From positions 1 through 64,000 of the forward strand of contig CAMCUN010000010.1 of the NCBI GenBank assembly GCA_945878995.1: a DNA stretch of 64,000 nucleotides. The letters are read 5' to 3'. Each line of letters opens with the position of its first letter. Position 1 is the first letter of the stretch. Below, piece after piece: positions 53,618-62,734 of the stretch. This DNA comes from Polaromonas sp. YR568 (GTDB lineage Bacteria > Pseudomonadota > Gammaproteobacteria > Burkholderiales > Burkholderiaceae_C). The translations under genes were made by a program, and so were the position numbers. The notes under the pieces were generated by a model. It ran no database searches. It worked only from the letters and a program-made list of their open reading frames with translations, and had not been told where the DNA came from.

Positions 53618-54240
53618 AAAAGCCAGTGGCACCCAGGCTGGGCTCTCCAGCCAAGCCTTCCAAACCCGCCCGCGCCCATGCGCCGCCTGGTGAGGTGCGC
53701 ATCATTGGCGGCCTTTACAAGCGCACCAAGCTGGCCGTGCCCGACAAGCCAGGTCTCAGGCCCACGCCCGACAGGGTGCGTGAAACCCTTTTCAACTGGC
53801 TGGGCCAAGACCTCAGCGGCTGGCATTGTGTGGACCCCTTTGCCGGTACCGGCGCGCTGGGGCTAGAAGCCGCCTCACGGGGCGCAGCCGCCGTGCTGAT
53901 GGGCGAGCAAGACGCCGACTTGGTGCTGCGCCTCAAAGCCTTGCAACTTAAATTGGGCGCCTCCGCAGTGAAGGTCGAGCGCACCGACGGCGTGGCCCTG
54001 CTCAGGCGCCTGGCGCCGGCCAGCCAGCAGCTGATCTTGCTGGACCCGCCTTTTGAGTCGGCGCTGTTCGTGCCTGCTTTGGAGGCGGCAGCTCGCGCCG
54101 TGGCCGAGCCTGGTTTTATTTACCTGGAAGCGCCTGAGCCATGGAGCGAGGAGCGCCTGGCGCCGCTGGGGCTGGCGCCGTACCGCCAAGGCAAGGCGGG
54201 GATGGTGCACTTTCACCTTGTGGTGCGCCGCCCAGCCTGA
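53614..54240 (+). CDS. rsmD: 16S rRNA (guanine-966 N2)-methyltransferase
   Basis: 208 residues. VRIIGGLYKRTKL and RPTPDRVRETLFNWLG are the RsmD opening. DPFAGTGALGLEAASRGA binds SAM, and LLDPPFES is the catalytic DPPF motif near residue 146. The start overlaps the M16 gene stop (ATGA). A tandem repeat array begins 15 bp after its stop. Confidence 0.96.
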   Translation: MKKPVAPRLGSPAKPSKPARAHAPPGEVRIIGGLYKRTKLAVPDKPGLRPTPDRVRETLFNWLGQDLSGWHCVDPFAGTGALGLEAASRGAAAVLMGEQDADLVLRLKALQLKLGASAVKVERTDGVALLRRLAPASQQLILLDPPFESALFVPALEAAARAVAEPGFIYLEAPEPWSEERLAPLGLAPYRQGKAGMVHFHLVVRRPA

Positions 54241-54254
54241 GGTTTTTCTCACTT

Positions 54255-54703
54255 TGTAGGAGCCAGCCTGCTGGCGAATGTTCGCAGGAGGTAATGCCCG
54301 TTGACCGGCACGATTCGCTTGCAGGCAAGCTCCTACAAAATCAAATGCAAGATGCGCTTCCTCCTGTAGGAGCCAGTCTGCTGGCGATTCGTGGCCCGAG
54401 GTGATGCCAGTTGACCGGCACGATTCGCTTGCAGGCAAGCCCCTACAAATTCAAATGCAAGCTGCGCCTCCCCCTGTAGGAGCCAGCCTGCTGGCGATTC
54501 GTGGCCCGAGGCGATGCCAGTTGACCGGCACGATTCGCTTGCAGGCAGGCTCCTCCAAATTCAAATGCAAGATGCACCTCCCCCTGTAGGAGCCAGCCTG
54601 CTGGCGATTTGTGGCCCGAGGTGATACCTGTTTTTTGGCACGATTCGCTTGCAGGCAGGCTCCTACAAATTCAAATGCAAGATGCGCCTCCCCTGTAGGA
54701 GCC
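54255..54703 (+). repeat. Tandem array of 110-bp BIME-like (REP pair) units
   Basis: Units begin with TGTAGGAGCC at 54255, 54365, 54475, 54585 and 54694: four full copies of 110, 110, 110 and 109 bp and the start of a fifth. Each unit has a REP-like half-site, TGTAGGAGCCAGCCTGCTGG, and, about 55 bp on, an inverted one, GCTTGCAGGCAAGCTCCTACA in part. The inner stems differ but stay complementary (GCCAGC/GCTGGC against GCTTGC/GCAAGC). A constant linker, AAATTCAAATGCAAGATGCG, joins units. The layout resembles Pseudomonas-type REP/BIME elements. No RAYT transposase gene is in the window. Confidence 0.92.
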
Positions 54704-55114
54704 AAGCAAGCCGCCGATTTGCACACGCCCACTTTCAACCAGCGCTTGGTGGCCGAGGTGCTCCAGGGCGATTTTTTGGCGCGCCATGTGCCCACCATCC
54801 GCGCCCTTTATAAACAGCAATGCCAGGCCATGCTGGGCGCCTTGGCGCAAGAGATGAACGGTCTGGGTGTGCGCTGGAACCGCCCGCTGGGTGGCATGTT
54901 TTTGTGGCTACAACTGCCGCAAGGCATGGACGCGGCGGCCCTTTTGCCCCATGCGGTGGCGCGTGGCGTGGCCTTTGTGCCGGGGGCGGCGTTTTTTGCG
55001 GCCAACCCGGTGCAAGAAAACCTGCGCCTGTCTTTCACCACCGCCGACGAGACGCAGATCCGCGCTGGCATCGCTGTGTTGGCCCAAGTCATACAAGACC
55101 ACTTGCCCTGCTGA
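54704..55114 (+). pseudogene. C-terminal fragment of a PLP-dependent aminotransferase
   Basis: The frame reads AKQAADLHTPTFNQRLVAEVL, then RWNRPLGGMFLWLQLPQG and PGAAFFAANPVQENLRLSFT to the stop. These are the last 135 or so residues of a fold-type I aminotransferase of the 2-aminoadipate/MocR-like group. The large domain with the PLP lysine (about 250 residues) is missing. The coding sequence joins the last partial 110-bp repeat within AGGAGCCAAGCAAGCC near 54703. The frame continues open through the last repeat to GTG 54611, so a short chimeric peptide could still be made, but it could not bind PLP. Confidence 0.8.
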
Positions 55115-55163
55115 CAAAGGCTTGCGGTCCTCAAGATCAGGGTGTCAGGGGCATAATTTAAGC

Positions 55164-55664
55164 ATGGCCTTACCTGCTCCCCGCATTGCGGTTTACTCCG
55201 GAACTTTTGACCCCTACACCCTGGGACACGCCGACGTGGTCGCGCGCGCTGCTGGCTTGTTTGACGAGCTGGTGGTGGCGGTGGCGGTGGCGCACCACAA
55301 AAAAACCTTGTTCAGTCTGGCCCAGCGCGTGAGCCAGGTTGAAGGTGCCGTACACCACCTGCCCCATGTCAAAGTGCTGCCTTTTGAGGGGCTGATCATG
55401 GACTTTTGCGCCGCCCACGGCGCCACGGTCGTGGTGCGCGGCGTGCGCAACCTCACCGACTTTGATTACGAGTCCCAAATGGCGGCCATGAACCGCAAGC
55501 TGCGGCCCCAGGTGGAAACCGTGTTCCTGCTGCCCGACGCCCAGGTGCAGTGCATCAGCAGCACCTTGGTGCGCGAGATCAGCAAGCTGGGCGGTGATGT
55601 GACGCAAATGGTCAGCCCCGCCATCGCCCGCGACCTGCTGGCCGCCCATGTGCCTTCAACCTAA
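55164..55664 (+). CDS. coaD: Phosphopantetheine adenylyltransferase
   Basis: 166 residues, penultimate step of coenzyme A synthesis. IAVYSGTFDPYTLGHADVV holds the nucleotidyltransferase TxGH motif, VVVRGVRNLTDFDYESQMAAMN binds pantetheine phosphate, and QCISSTLVREISKLGGDV is the C-terminal ISST motif. ATG 55164 fits the family; the open frame upstream belongs to the aminotransferase relic region. Confidence 0.97.
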   Translation: MALPAPRIAVYSGTFDPYTLGHADVVARAAGLFDELVVAVAVAHHKKTLFSLAQRVSQVEGAVHHLPHVKVLPFEGLIMDFCAAHGATVVVRGVRNLTDFDYESQMAAMNRKLRPQVETVFLLPDAQVQCISSTLVREISKLGGDVTQMVSPAIARDLLAAHVPST

Positions 55665-55955
<291 letters not shown>

Positions 55956-55976
55956 GAGGCCCAGCGCTGCCTGCGC

Positions 55977-56648
55977 TTAAGTGCGGGGTGGCGCTGTGGT
56001 TGATGGGTTTGCCGCAGCAGTCGCGGTGGCATCTTTGGGCGCATCAGGTGCCTTTCTGGGCGGCTTGGGCCGGGGCGGTGCGGCCGTGTGGATGCGCTGC
56101 GTGGCTGTTTCCATTTCGCCCGCCAAAAGCAAGGGCAAAGCCTGGATGCTGCGCGCCACAGCGTCTTCCATGGCTGTGCGTTGATCGGGGCTGGGTTTGC
56201 CCAGCACCCAGTTGGAGACTTCTGATTTGTCGCCCGGATGGCCTATGCCTATGCGCAGCCGCCAGTAATCGCTCGAGCCCAGTTGCGCATGGATATCGCG
56301 CAGCCCGTTTTGACCCGCATGGCCGCCGCCAAATTTGAGCTTGACTTGCCCGGGCGGCAGATCCAGTTCATCGTGCGCCACCAAAATTTCGGCCGGCTGG
56401 ATTTTGAAAAATCGCGCCAGCGCAGCCACCGACTTGCCCGACAGGTTCATAAAGGTTTGCGGCTTGAGCAGCCACACCGTCTGCCCGCGCACCTGGCCTC
56501 TGGCGACTTGGCCGTGGTAGCTCCTGTCCATGGCCAAAGACAGTTTGAGTTCGCGCGCAGCCGAATCGGCCCACCCAAAACCTGCGTTGTGGCGCGTGCC
56601 CTCGTACTCGCTGCCCGGGTTGCCCAGGCCGACAAGAAGTTTGATCAT
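55977..56648 (-). CDS. pth: Peptidyl-tRNA hydrolase
   Basis: 223 residues. [22 protein letters not shown] gives N9 and the catalytic His near 21. [30 protein letters not shown] holds the Asp and the conserved GGGHxGHNGL-type loop (here HAGQNG). The last 35 or so residues are a Pro/Ala/Thr-rich tail beyond the usual 190. It recycles peptidyl-tRNA released from ribosomes. Convergent with the ferredoxin gene. Confidence 0.96.
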   Translation of the reverse strand: MIKLLVGLGNPGSEYEGTRHNAGFGWADSAARELKLSLAMDRSYHGQVARGQVRGQTVWLLKPQTFMNLSGKSVAALARFFKIQPAEILVAHDELDLPPGQVKLKFGGGHAGQNGLRDIHAQLGSSDYWRLRIGIGHPGDKSEVSNWVLGKPSPDQRTAMEDAVARSIQALPLLLAGEMETATQRIHTAAPPRPKPPRKAPDAPKDATATAAANPSTTAPPRT

Positions 56649-56678
56649 TTGTGGATTGTCAAGGATGCGGGTTGCTCA

Positions 56679-56718
56679 AAAAAAAGGCCCATGCCTCTTG
56701 CGAGGACACGGGCCTATT
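56679..56718 (-). terminator. Rho-independent terminator of rplY
   Basis: On the reverse strand TAGGCCCGTG pairs with CATGGGCCT (one mismatch), with an inner CCTC/GAGG stem, followed by eight T. It lies 17 bp after the rplY stop and before pth, so pth probably also needs its own promoter. Confidence 0.85.
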
Positions 56719-56734
56719 GACGGCGGCGGAAAAA

Positions 56735-57361
56735 TTACTTCTTCTTGCCTTTGCCTTTGGCGTCAGCAGCTGGTGCGGCCACTGGCGCGATTTCAACTTC
56801 TTCTTCAATCACGGTCACCGACGCCAGCACCGGGTTGGCCTGGCCTTTGACCACGAACTTCACGCCTTTGGGCAGCGTGATGTCGTTGATATGCAGCGAG
56901 CTGCCTTTTTTCATCTCGCTCAAGTCCACCGCAATGAACTCAGGGATGTCGGCGGGAAAGCAGGTCACGGTCAGCTCATTGACGACGTGGTTGACCAGGC
57001 ATTTCTCGGCCTTGACAGCGGGCGAGTTCTCTTCACCGCTGAAGTGCAGCGGCACCTTCACGGTCATGCGGGTGGTGGCGTCCACGCGCTGAAAGTCCAC
57101 GTGCTGGACCTGCTGGCGGAAGGGGTGCATGGTCAGGTCACGCAGCAAGACTTTGTACTCTTGGCCATTCAATTCCATATCGAGGATGGAGGAATGGAAG
57201 GCTTCTTTCTTGATGGCGTGGAACAGCGCGTTGTGGTCCAGCTCGATCAGAGCGGGCTCACCCGAGCCACCGTAAACGATACCGGGCGTGCGGCCCGAAT
57301 TGCGCAGACGGCGGCTCGCACCCGTACCTTGCAGCTTGCGCTCAAAAGCGACGAATTTCAT
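56735..57361 (-). CDS. rplY: 50S ribosomal protein L25 (long, Ctc form)
   Basis: 208 residues. The L25 domain ([21 protein letters not shown], then [25 protein letters not shown]) binds 5S rRNA. The C-terminal TL5/CTC domain ([37 protein letters not shown]) makes it the long form. It ends in a Lys-rich tail (KGKGKKK). GGAGAA precedes the start. It lies downstream of prs on the same strand. Confidence 0.97.
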   Translation of the reverse strand: MKFVAFERKLQGTGASRRLRNSGRTPGIVYGGSGEPALIELDHNALFHAIKKEAFHSSILDMELNGQEYKVLLRDLTMHPFRQQVQHVDFQRVDATTRMTVKVPLHFSGEENSPAVKAEKCLVNHVVNELTVTCFPADIPEFIAVDLSEMKKGSSLHINDITLPKGVKFVVKGQANPVLASVTVIEEEVEIAPVAAPAADAKGKGKKK

Positions 57362-57448
57362 GGTTTTCTCCTAAAGAGGCGGACCGCGACCAGTCAGCGC
57401 CTCGTGACAACATGGCGGCTTTTGGGCCACCGGCTTGATGTTTTCGGG

Positions 57449-58423
57449 TCAGAACAGGTGGTCCTGGTCCGAGAACAAACTCATGACCGACTCTCCCTTG
57501 GAAATGCGCTGAATGGTTTCTGCAAACAGCGGGGCCACAGAGAGTTGGCGAATCTTGCTGCACGCCTGGGCAGTGGCGTTCAGCGGAATGGTGTTGGTGA
57601 TGACAATTTCGTCCAGGGCCTCGCCCTTGGACAAGCGCTCAATGGCCGGACCCGAAAACACCGGGTGTGTGCAGTAGGCGTAGACCTTTTTGGCCCCGCG
57701 CTCTTTGAGCACCTCAGCGGCTTTGACCAGGGTGCCTGCGGTGTCGATCATGTCGTCCATGATCACGCAGTTGCGGCCCTCAATGTCGCCAATCACATGC
57801 ATCACTTCAGACACATTGGCCTTGGGCCGGCGTTTGTCAATGATGGCCATGTCGCAGCCCAGCTGCTTGGCCAGCGCCCGTGCTCTGACCACGCCGCCCA
57901 CGTCGGGGCTGACCACAATCAGATCGTTGTAATTCTTGAGCCGCAAATCGCCCAAGAGCACGGGTGAGGCGTAAATGTTGTCCACCGGGATGTCAAAAAA
58001 GCCCTGGATTTGGTCGGCATGCAAGTCCATGGTCAGCACGCGTGAAACGCCCACTGCCTGCAGCATATTGGCCACCACCTTGGCCGTGATGGGCACGCGC
58101 GCTGAGCGCGGGCGCCGGTCTTGGCGGGCATAACCAAAGTAGGGGATGACAGCTGAAATGCGCTCGGCCGACGCGCGCTTGAGCGCGTCCACCATGATCA
58201 GCAACTCCATCAGGTTGTCGTTGGTCGGCGCGCAGGTGGACTGCACCACAAACACGTCGCGGGCGCGCACGTTCTGCTGAATTTCGACGGTGACCTCGCC
58301 GTCTGAAAAGCGGCCGACTTGGGCCGAACCCAAGGTGGAGCCCAGGTGGGTGGCAATTTCCAGACCCAGGCTCGGATTGGCATTGCCAGTGAACACCAGG
58401 AAATCAGGTTGAGGAGCTTGCAT
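57449..58423 (-). CDS. prs: Ribose-phosphate pyrophosphokinase
   Basis: 324 residues, makes PRPP from ribose 5-phosphate and [18 protein letters not shown] is the N-terminus, [17 protein letters not shown] the ATP-binding flexible loop and [18 protein letters not shown] the PRPP loop. [15 protein letters not shown] is also typical. It lies between the tRNA-Gln gene and rplY, all on the same strand. Confidence 0.98.
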   Translation of the reverse strand: MQAPQPDFLVFTGNANPSLGLEIATHLGSTLGSAQVGRFSDGEVTVEIQQNVRARDVFVVQSTCAPTNDNLMELLIMVDALKRASAERISAVIPYFGYARQDRRPRSARVPITAKVVANMLQAVGVSRVLTMDLHADQIQGFFDIPVDNIYASPVLLGDLRLKNYNDLIVVSPDVGGVVRARALAKQLGCDMAIIDKRRPKANVSEVMHVIGDIEGRNCVIMDDMIDTAGTLVKAAEVLKERGAKKVYAYCTHPVFSGPAIERLSKGEALDEIVITNTIPLNATAQACSKIRQLSVAPLFAETIQRISKGESVMSLFSDQDHLF

Positions 58424-58515
58424 GTCTGGGCGAGGTAAAACTCAATGATGACTCGACAAAAGGCCTTTGCCCGTGCGTTGCATGGCTGCGCTCGCGGCAA
58501 AGGCCGTTGTGGCTT

Positions 58516-58592
58516 TGGCAGGGGAGGAAGGACTCGAACCCTCGCATGCCGGAATCAAAATCCGGTGCCTTGACCAACTTGGCTACTCCCCT
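58516..58592 (-). tRNA. tRNA-Gln (anticodon UUG)
   Basis: 77 nt including an encoded CCA. Acceptor AGGGGAG pairs fully with CTCCCCT, discriminator G. The D-stem is GCC/GGC, the anticodon stem CCGGA/TCCGG with loop TTTTGAT (anticodon TTG), and the T-arm GAGGG TTCGAGT CCTTC has one G-U pair. It lies 92 bp upstream of prs and downstream of ispE. Confidence 0.97.
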
Positions 58593-58660
58593 ACACAGGA
58601 CACCCGCCGAAAGCGACGGGCGACCCTTTATTTCATCGCCTAGAGACCCTATGGATGATT

Positions 58661-59530
58661 TTACCAACCCGCCAATGGATGCTTTTCCAGGTTGCTGCAC
58701 GGTCTGGCCTGCCACTGGTCCGGCAAGCCGGGAAAGCAGGCGTTGGTCTCAATCACTGCGGAAAAATCCGCAGGAATGCACGCAAACACCGCGCTGCCTG
58801 AGCCGGACATTCGCCCTTGCAAACCCTGGGCAGACAAGCATTCAAGCGCTTGGCTGATGTCCGGGCAAAGCTGTTGGGCCACCGGCTGCAAATCGTTGCG
58901 GCCAAATTTAAAAATTTGGTCAGAACTGTGTGCAGCAAAGCCGATCATTGTAGCAGCTTCAGAATCTCGCTTGAGGCTCGACGAGCCAAATATTGACGGC
59001 GTGGACAAGCCACTGGCCGGCTTGATGACCCAAAAGCGGGCTGCCGGCAAAGCGATGGGGCTGAGCTGTTCGCCCACCCCCTCCACCCAGGCGTGGCTGC
59101 CAAAAAGGAAAAAAGGCACATCGGCGCCCAAGCTCAGCGCCAGAGCCCCAAGCTCTCCCGCGGGCAGCCGCACGCCCCACAGGCGCTGCAGGGCCAACAA
59201 GCAGCTGGCCGCATCAGACGAGCCGCCACCCATGCCCGCCTGAGCGGGAATGTGCTTTTCCAAGTGAATGTGAGCGCCCAAGCGCGTGCCCGTGGCCGCT
59301 TGCAAGGCACGCGCGGCACGCACGCACAGGTCGTCGGCGGGCAGCGGTTGGGCGCTGGTGTCGGAGCGGCTGATGATGCCGTCACTGCGCAATTCAAAGT
59401 GCAGCCTGTCGCACCAGTCGATCAGCATGAAGACCGACTGCAGCAGATGATAGCCGTCGGCGCGGCGACCGGTGATGTGCAAAAAAAGGTTGAGCTTGGC
59501 CGGTGCCAGCACGTCGTAGAGGGCTTTCAT
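58661..59530 (-). CDS. ispE: 4-diphosphocytidyl-2-C-methyl-D-erythritol kinase
   Basis: 289-residue GHMP kinase of the MEP isoprenoid pathway. APAKLNLFLHITGRRADGYH is the N-terminus, HIPAQAGMGGGSSDAASCLLAL the ATP-binding loop near residue 97, and LQGRMSGSGSAVFA the C-terminal motif. ATG 59530 starts the family match; the frame is open to 59704 through lolB. Confidence 0.96.
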   Translation of the reverse strand: MKALYDVLAPAKLNLFLHITGRRADGYHLLQSVFMLIDWCDRLHFELRSDGIISRSDTSAQPLPADDLCVRAARALQAATGTRLGAHIHLEKHIPAQAGMGGGSSDAASCLLALQRLWGVRLPAGELGALALSLGADVPFFLFGSHAWVEGVGEQLSPIALPAARFWVIKPASGLSTPSIFGSSSLKRDSEAATMIGFAAHSSDQIFKFGRNDLQPVAQQLCPDISQALECLSAQGLQGRMSGSGSAVFACIPADFSAVIETNACFPGLPDQWQARPCSNLEKHPLAGW

Positions 59531-59571
59531 GGCTAAGCGTGCTTGCAAAAAACCGAAGTCAAATTCCGGCC

Positions 59572-60072
59572 TCAGAGGTCCAGCAAAAGCCGCAACTCCA
59601 CCAGAGGCGCCGGGCTTGAGCGGCGGGCGACCAGACGGCCGTTCGCACTTTGGGCAAGGTCCGCTTCCCAGCCCTGCGCCTGAGTGGGGATGCCGCGCAG
59701 CCAATCAAAAAGCGCTGCCAGCGGCAAACTGGTGCCCGTGAGCTCGCGCAAGAGTTCATCAATGGAGTTAAAGCGTCGCTTTTGCGCGCCTGAGACCAAC
59801 AAAGCCTGGCCGGGGCTCCAGCGGGCCTGGGCCAAGGTGGTGCCCAGGGGGGTACTCAGCAGCAACTCGCCCGCTTCGGGGCGACCACTGAGCTCAAAAC
59901 CAGCCGAAAAGGATTGCGCAGGCTCGCTGCGCACCGACAAACTCAGCCTGCCGCTCCAGAGATCAGGCGGCCTGGGCCCTGGTGGTCTGAGTGGCGCGCA
60001 GCCCATAAGCAGGAGTGCCGCACCGGTGCCGCCCAGCAGCAGATTGCGGCGTGGCATGCGCATGGCATTCAT
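59572..60072 (-). CDS. lolB: Outer-membrane lipoprotein receptor LolB
   Basis: 166 residues. A signal with Arg-rich n-region (RMPRRNLLLGG) ends in a lipobox LLLMGC, so the mature lipoprotein starts at that Cys. LWSGRLSLSVRSEPAQSFSAGFEL and the RFNSIDELLRELTGTSLPLAALFDWLRG region fit LolB, which inserts lipoproteins into the outer membrane. TTG 60087 and ATG 60063 are other possible starts. It lies between the TPR gene and ispE. Confidence 0.88.
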   Translation of the reverse strand: MNAMRMPRRNLLLGGTGAALLLMGCAPLRPPGPRPPDLWSGRLSLSVRSEPAQSFSAGFELSGRPEAGELLLSTPLGTTLAQARWSPGQALLVSGAQKRRFNSIDELLRELTGTSLPLAALFDWLRGIPTQAQGWEADLAQSANGRLVARRSSPAPLVELRLLLDL

Positions 60073-60083
60073 GACCAAAGGGC

Positions 60084-61814
60084 TCAAAGCTTGACCTGCA
60101 AGCGCTTAAGGGTTTCCAGCAGGGTGTCGTTCTCGGCGTTGAGTTGCAGCCCTTCGCGCCAGATCAGCTGCGCCCGCTCGCGCTGGCCCAGGCTCCACAA
60201 AATTTCCCCAAAATGCGCGGCAATTTCGGCGTCTGGCCTGGCTTTGTAGGCGATCTCTATCACCCGCAAGGCTTCTTGGCGGTTGCCCAGGCGAAATTCC
60301 ACCCAGGCCAAGCTGTCTTGAATGAAAGGGTCCGCAGGTGCAAATTCCAAGGCCTTTTGGATCAGTTGCTTGGCCTCGGGCAGGCGCAGGCCGCGGTCGG
60401 CCAGGGAGTAGCCCAGGGCGTTGTAAGCGGCGTGGTAGTCGGGCTTGGCCTGAATCACGCGCCTGAGCAGCCGCTCCATGTCGTCCAAGCGGTTCATTTT
60501 TTCAGCCAGCATGGCCTGCTCATAGGCCAGGTCCACATCGTCGGGCGCGGCGGCCAGCGCAGGAGTCAGCAGGTCGTAAGCGGCCGCGTACTGCTTGAAT
60601 TCGCGCAGCAAGTTCGCTTCTGCCAGCAGCTTGGTGCGGGCGTCACCTGGCTCGCGCACGGGCAGCGTGCGAATCAACTCGCGGGCCTCGTTCATCTTGC
60701 CTTGGCGGGCCAAGAGTGCCGCACGCCGGCTTTGGGTTTGCATCGCCAGTTCGCTGCTGCCCACCATGGCCAACCAACGTTCAGCACCGGCGAGGTCGCC
60801 CTTTTTTTCAGCCAATTGCGCGAGCATCAGGTGCGCCTGGGCCCGGCCACGTTGGTTGGCCGCTTGCGGCGGGCTGAGCTCCAAAAAACGCTGGAGTGAT
60901 GCCTCGGCCTGGGCCTGGCCAGGCATGTCCAGCTGCAAAGAGCCCAGCAGCAGCCAGCCTTCGGCCAGGTCGGCCCGCTCGCGGGTCAGCTGTTCCAGCT
61001 GCGATTGCGCGTCGCGCAGGCGCTGCAAATCCATCAGGCTGCGGGCATAGGCCAGGCGCACCTGGGGGGCGGGTGCGGCGGTGCTGTCCAGGTATTTTTT
61101 AACGCGTTGCTCGGCCTGGGGACGGTTTTTGTCCATCAGGTCAACAGCCGTCAGCGCGGCGGGCACGTGTTGGGCATTGACTGCTTGCGCGCGCCCAATG
61201 GCGTCAAGTGCGGCGGGGAAGTCGGAGGCGCCCGCGCGCATTTGCGCCACGCTGGTCCAGGCCGAAGCGGCGGTTTTGGCATCGGCCAGTGCGTTGACAA
61301 GCGCTTGCTCCATCACTTGGGCGGCAAGTTTTTTATCGCTGGCTCGGCTAAACAGTGAAGGCAATGAGCCCAGCAGGCCGCCTCGCTCTATCTCGGGCGT
61401 CAATTCAAGCAAGGTCTTCAAGGGCTCCTGGGCCTCGCCCAAGCGGTTCAGGGCCAGCAAAATCTGCAGCACATAACGAGTCGCTTCAGCCGAGCGGGGC
61501 AGGGCTTGACGCCAGCTGCGCGCCACTTGGAGCGCGTTTTCGCCGGCGCGGGCGCTCAGGGCCAGGTCGGTGGCCCGCTTGTAAATCTGGGCATTGCCGC
61601 TCTTGCGGGCCGCGTCTAGCAGCAAGCTCACGGCCGAGCCCACGTCACCGTTGGCGGCGCTCATTTCTGCGACCAAGAGCTGGTAAAAAAGCTGCGCGCT
61701 CGATGAGGCGTTGGCACGGGCTTCTTTGGTTGTCAGCGGCGCTGAATTCTGTGCCCAAAGCACAGGCGTGCACAGTCCCCAACCGAGCAAGGCGCAGATC
61801 AGCGATTTCTTCAT
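60084..61814 (-). CDS. Periplasmic or secreted tetratricopeptide-repeat protein
   Basis: 576 residues with a signal peptide (KKSLICALLGWGLCTPVLWAQ). About a dozen TPR-like helical pairs follow, clearest near the C-terminus (YHAAYNALGYSLADRGLRLPEA, DPFIQDSLAWVEFRLGNRQEAL, AHFGEILWSLGQRERA). TPR arrays are protein-binding scaffolds. Its place just upstream of lolB is conserved in related bacteria, but a joint function is not proven. Confidence 0.88.
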   Translation of the reverse strand: MKKSLICALLGWGLCTPVLWAQNSAPLTTKEARANASSSAQLFYQLLVAEMSAANGDVGSAVSLLLDAARKSGNAQIYKRATDLALSARAGENALQVARSWRQALPRSAEATRYVLQILLALNRLGEAQEPLKTLLELTPEIERGGLLGSLPSLFSRASDKKLAAQVMEQALVNALADAKTAASAWTSVAQMRAGASDFPAALDAIGRAQAVNAQHVPAALTAVDLMDKNRPQAEQRVKKYLDSTAAPAPQVRLAYARSLMDLQRLRDAQSQLEQLTRERADLAEGWLLLGSLQLDMPGQAQAEASLQRFLELSPPQAANQRGRAQAHLMLAQLAEKKGDLAGAERWLAMVGSSELAMQTQSRRAALLARQGKMNEARELIRTLPVREPGDARTKLLAEANLLREFKQYAAAYDLLTPALAAAPDDVDLAYEQAMLAEKMNRLDDMERLLRRVIQAKPDYHAAYNALGYSLADRGLRLPEAKQLIQKALEFAPADPFIQDSLAWVEFRLGNRQEALRVIEIAYKARPDAEIAAHFGEILWSLGQRERAQLIWREGLQLNAENDTLLETLKRLQVKL

Positions 61815-61915
61815 TGGCTCATGATAATGGATGGTTTTTCCCCACGGGTCTGCGTCCGGCTTGACCCACCCTGGCGCAGGTGCCTTTTTTTAAAAGCCTT
61901 CTTATTTTCATTTAA

Positions 61916-62734
61916 ATGCCTGAACTCCCCGAAGTCGAAGTCACCCGACTCAGTTTTGCCGACCGCATCGCCGGCGCCCAGGTGCTGGGCGTGAGCCTGG
62001 GCAAGCCCTTGCGCTGGCCGCTGGGCTGCCCGCCGGACAGCCTGGTGGGCCGGCAGGTGCAGTCGGTGCGCAGGCGCGGCAAGTACCTGTTGATTGACCT
62101 TGAGCCCCAGGGCCTGCTGCTGATGCACCTGGGCATGTCGGGCAGCGTGGTGTTTGACCGCTACTTGCCGCCTGCGGGCAAGCACGACCACTTTGAGCTG
62201 CAGACCAGCCTGGGCAACTTGCGCCTGAACGATCCTCGCCGTTTTGGCGCCGTGGTGTACGCCGAGCACCAGGCCGATGCAGTGGCGCTCAAGCTGCTCT
62301 CGCGCCTGGGCGTAGAACCTCTGGGCGAGGACTTTGTGCTGGCGGATTTTCAGCGTGAGCTCAAAGCCCGACACACGGCCATCAAGCAAGTGCTGCTGGC
62401 GGGGGAGGTGGTGGTGGGCGTGGGCAATATTTATGCATCAGAGGCCTTGTTCATGGCCGGCATTCGGCCCACCTTGCGCGCCCACCTGATCAGCCGGGCG
62501 CGCGCGGCCAAATTGCACGCGGCCATCCGGCAGGTGTTGGCCGAGGCGGTGCACCAGGGCGGCAGCACCCTGCGGGATTTTTCCAACGCCTTGGGGGAAA
62601 GCGGCCACTTTCAGCTGAGTGCCCAGGTCTACGACCGGGCCGGCCTGCCTTGCCGGTTGTGCGAGACACCCATCAAGCGCATGGTGCAGCAACAGCGCTC
62701 GACCTATTACTGCCCGCAATGCCAGACGTTTTAA
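61916..62734 (+). CDS. mutM: Formamidopyrimidine-DNA glycosylase
   Basis: 272 residues, removes 8-oxoguanine and nicks the strand. The catalytic N-terminus [10 protein letters not shown] is exact (Pro2, Glu3). [10 protein letters not shown] and the H2TH region [12 protein letters not shown] are present. The C-terminal zinc finger is CRLC...CPQC. It overlaps mutY by 16 bp; the two enzymes act in the same 8-oxoguanine repair system. Confidence 0.98.
   Translation: MPELPEVEVTRLSFADRIAGAQVLGVSLGKPLRWPLGCPPDSLVGRQVQSVRRRGKYLLIDLEPQGLLLMHLGMSGSVVFDRYLPPAGKHDHFELQTSLGNLRLNDPRRFGAVVYAEHQADAVALKLLSRLGVEPLGEDFVLADFQRELKARHTAIKQVLLAGEVVVGVGNIYASEALFMAGIRPTLRAHLISRARAAKLHAAIRQVLAEAVHQGGSTLRDFSNALGESGHFQLSAQVYDRAGLPCRLCETPIKRMVQQQRSTYYCPQCQTF

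Noticed and set aside
53614-54240. rsmD as part of a mobile or defence island because of the adjacent repeats
   Set aside because: rsmD overlaps the M16 gene as in normal chromosomal context and is followed by coaD; the repeats are an insertion or amplification between housekeeping genes.
54255-54703. CRISPR array
   Set aside because: The repeating unit is 110 bp and is repeated over its whole length; there are no unique spacers of constant length, the units contain opposed hairpins, and no cas genes are present.
54611-55114. Intact 167-residue gene running from the repeats into the aminotransferase segment
   Set aside because: The first 35 or so residues are translated repeat sequence and the PLP-binding domain is missing, so it is treated as a fragment.
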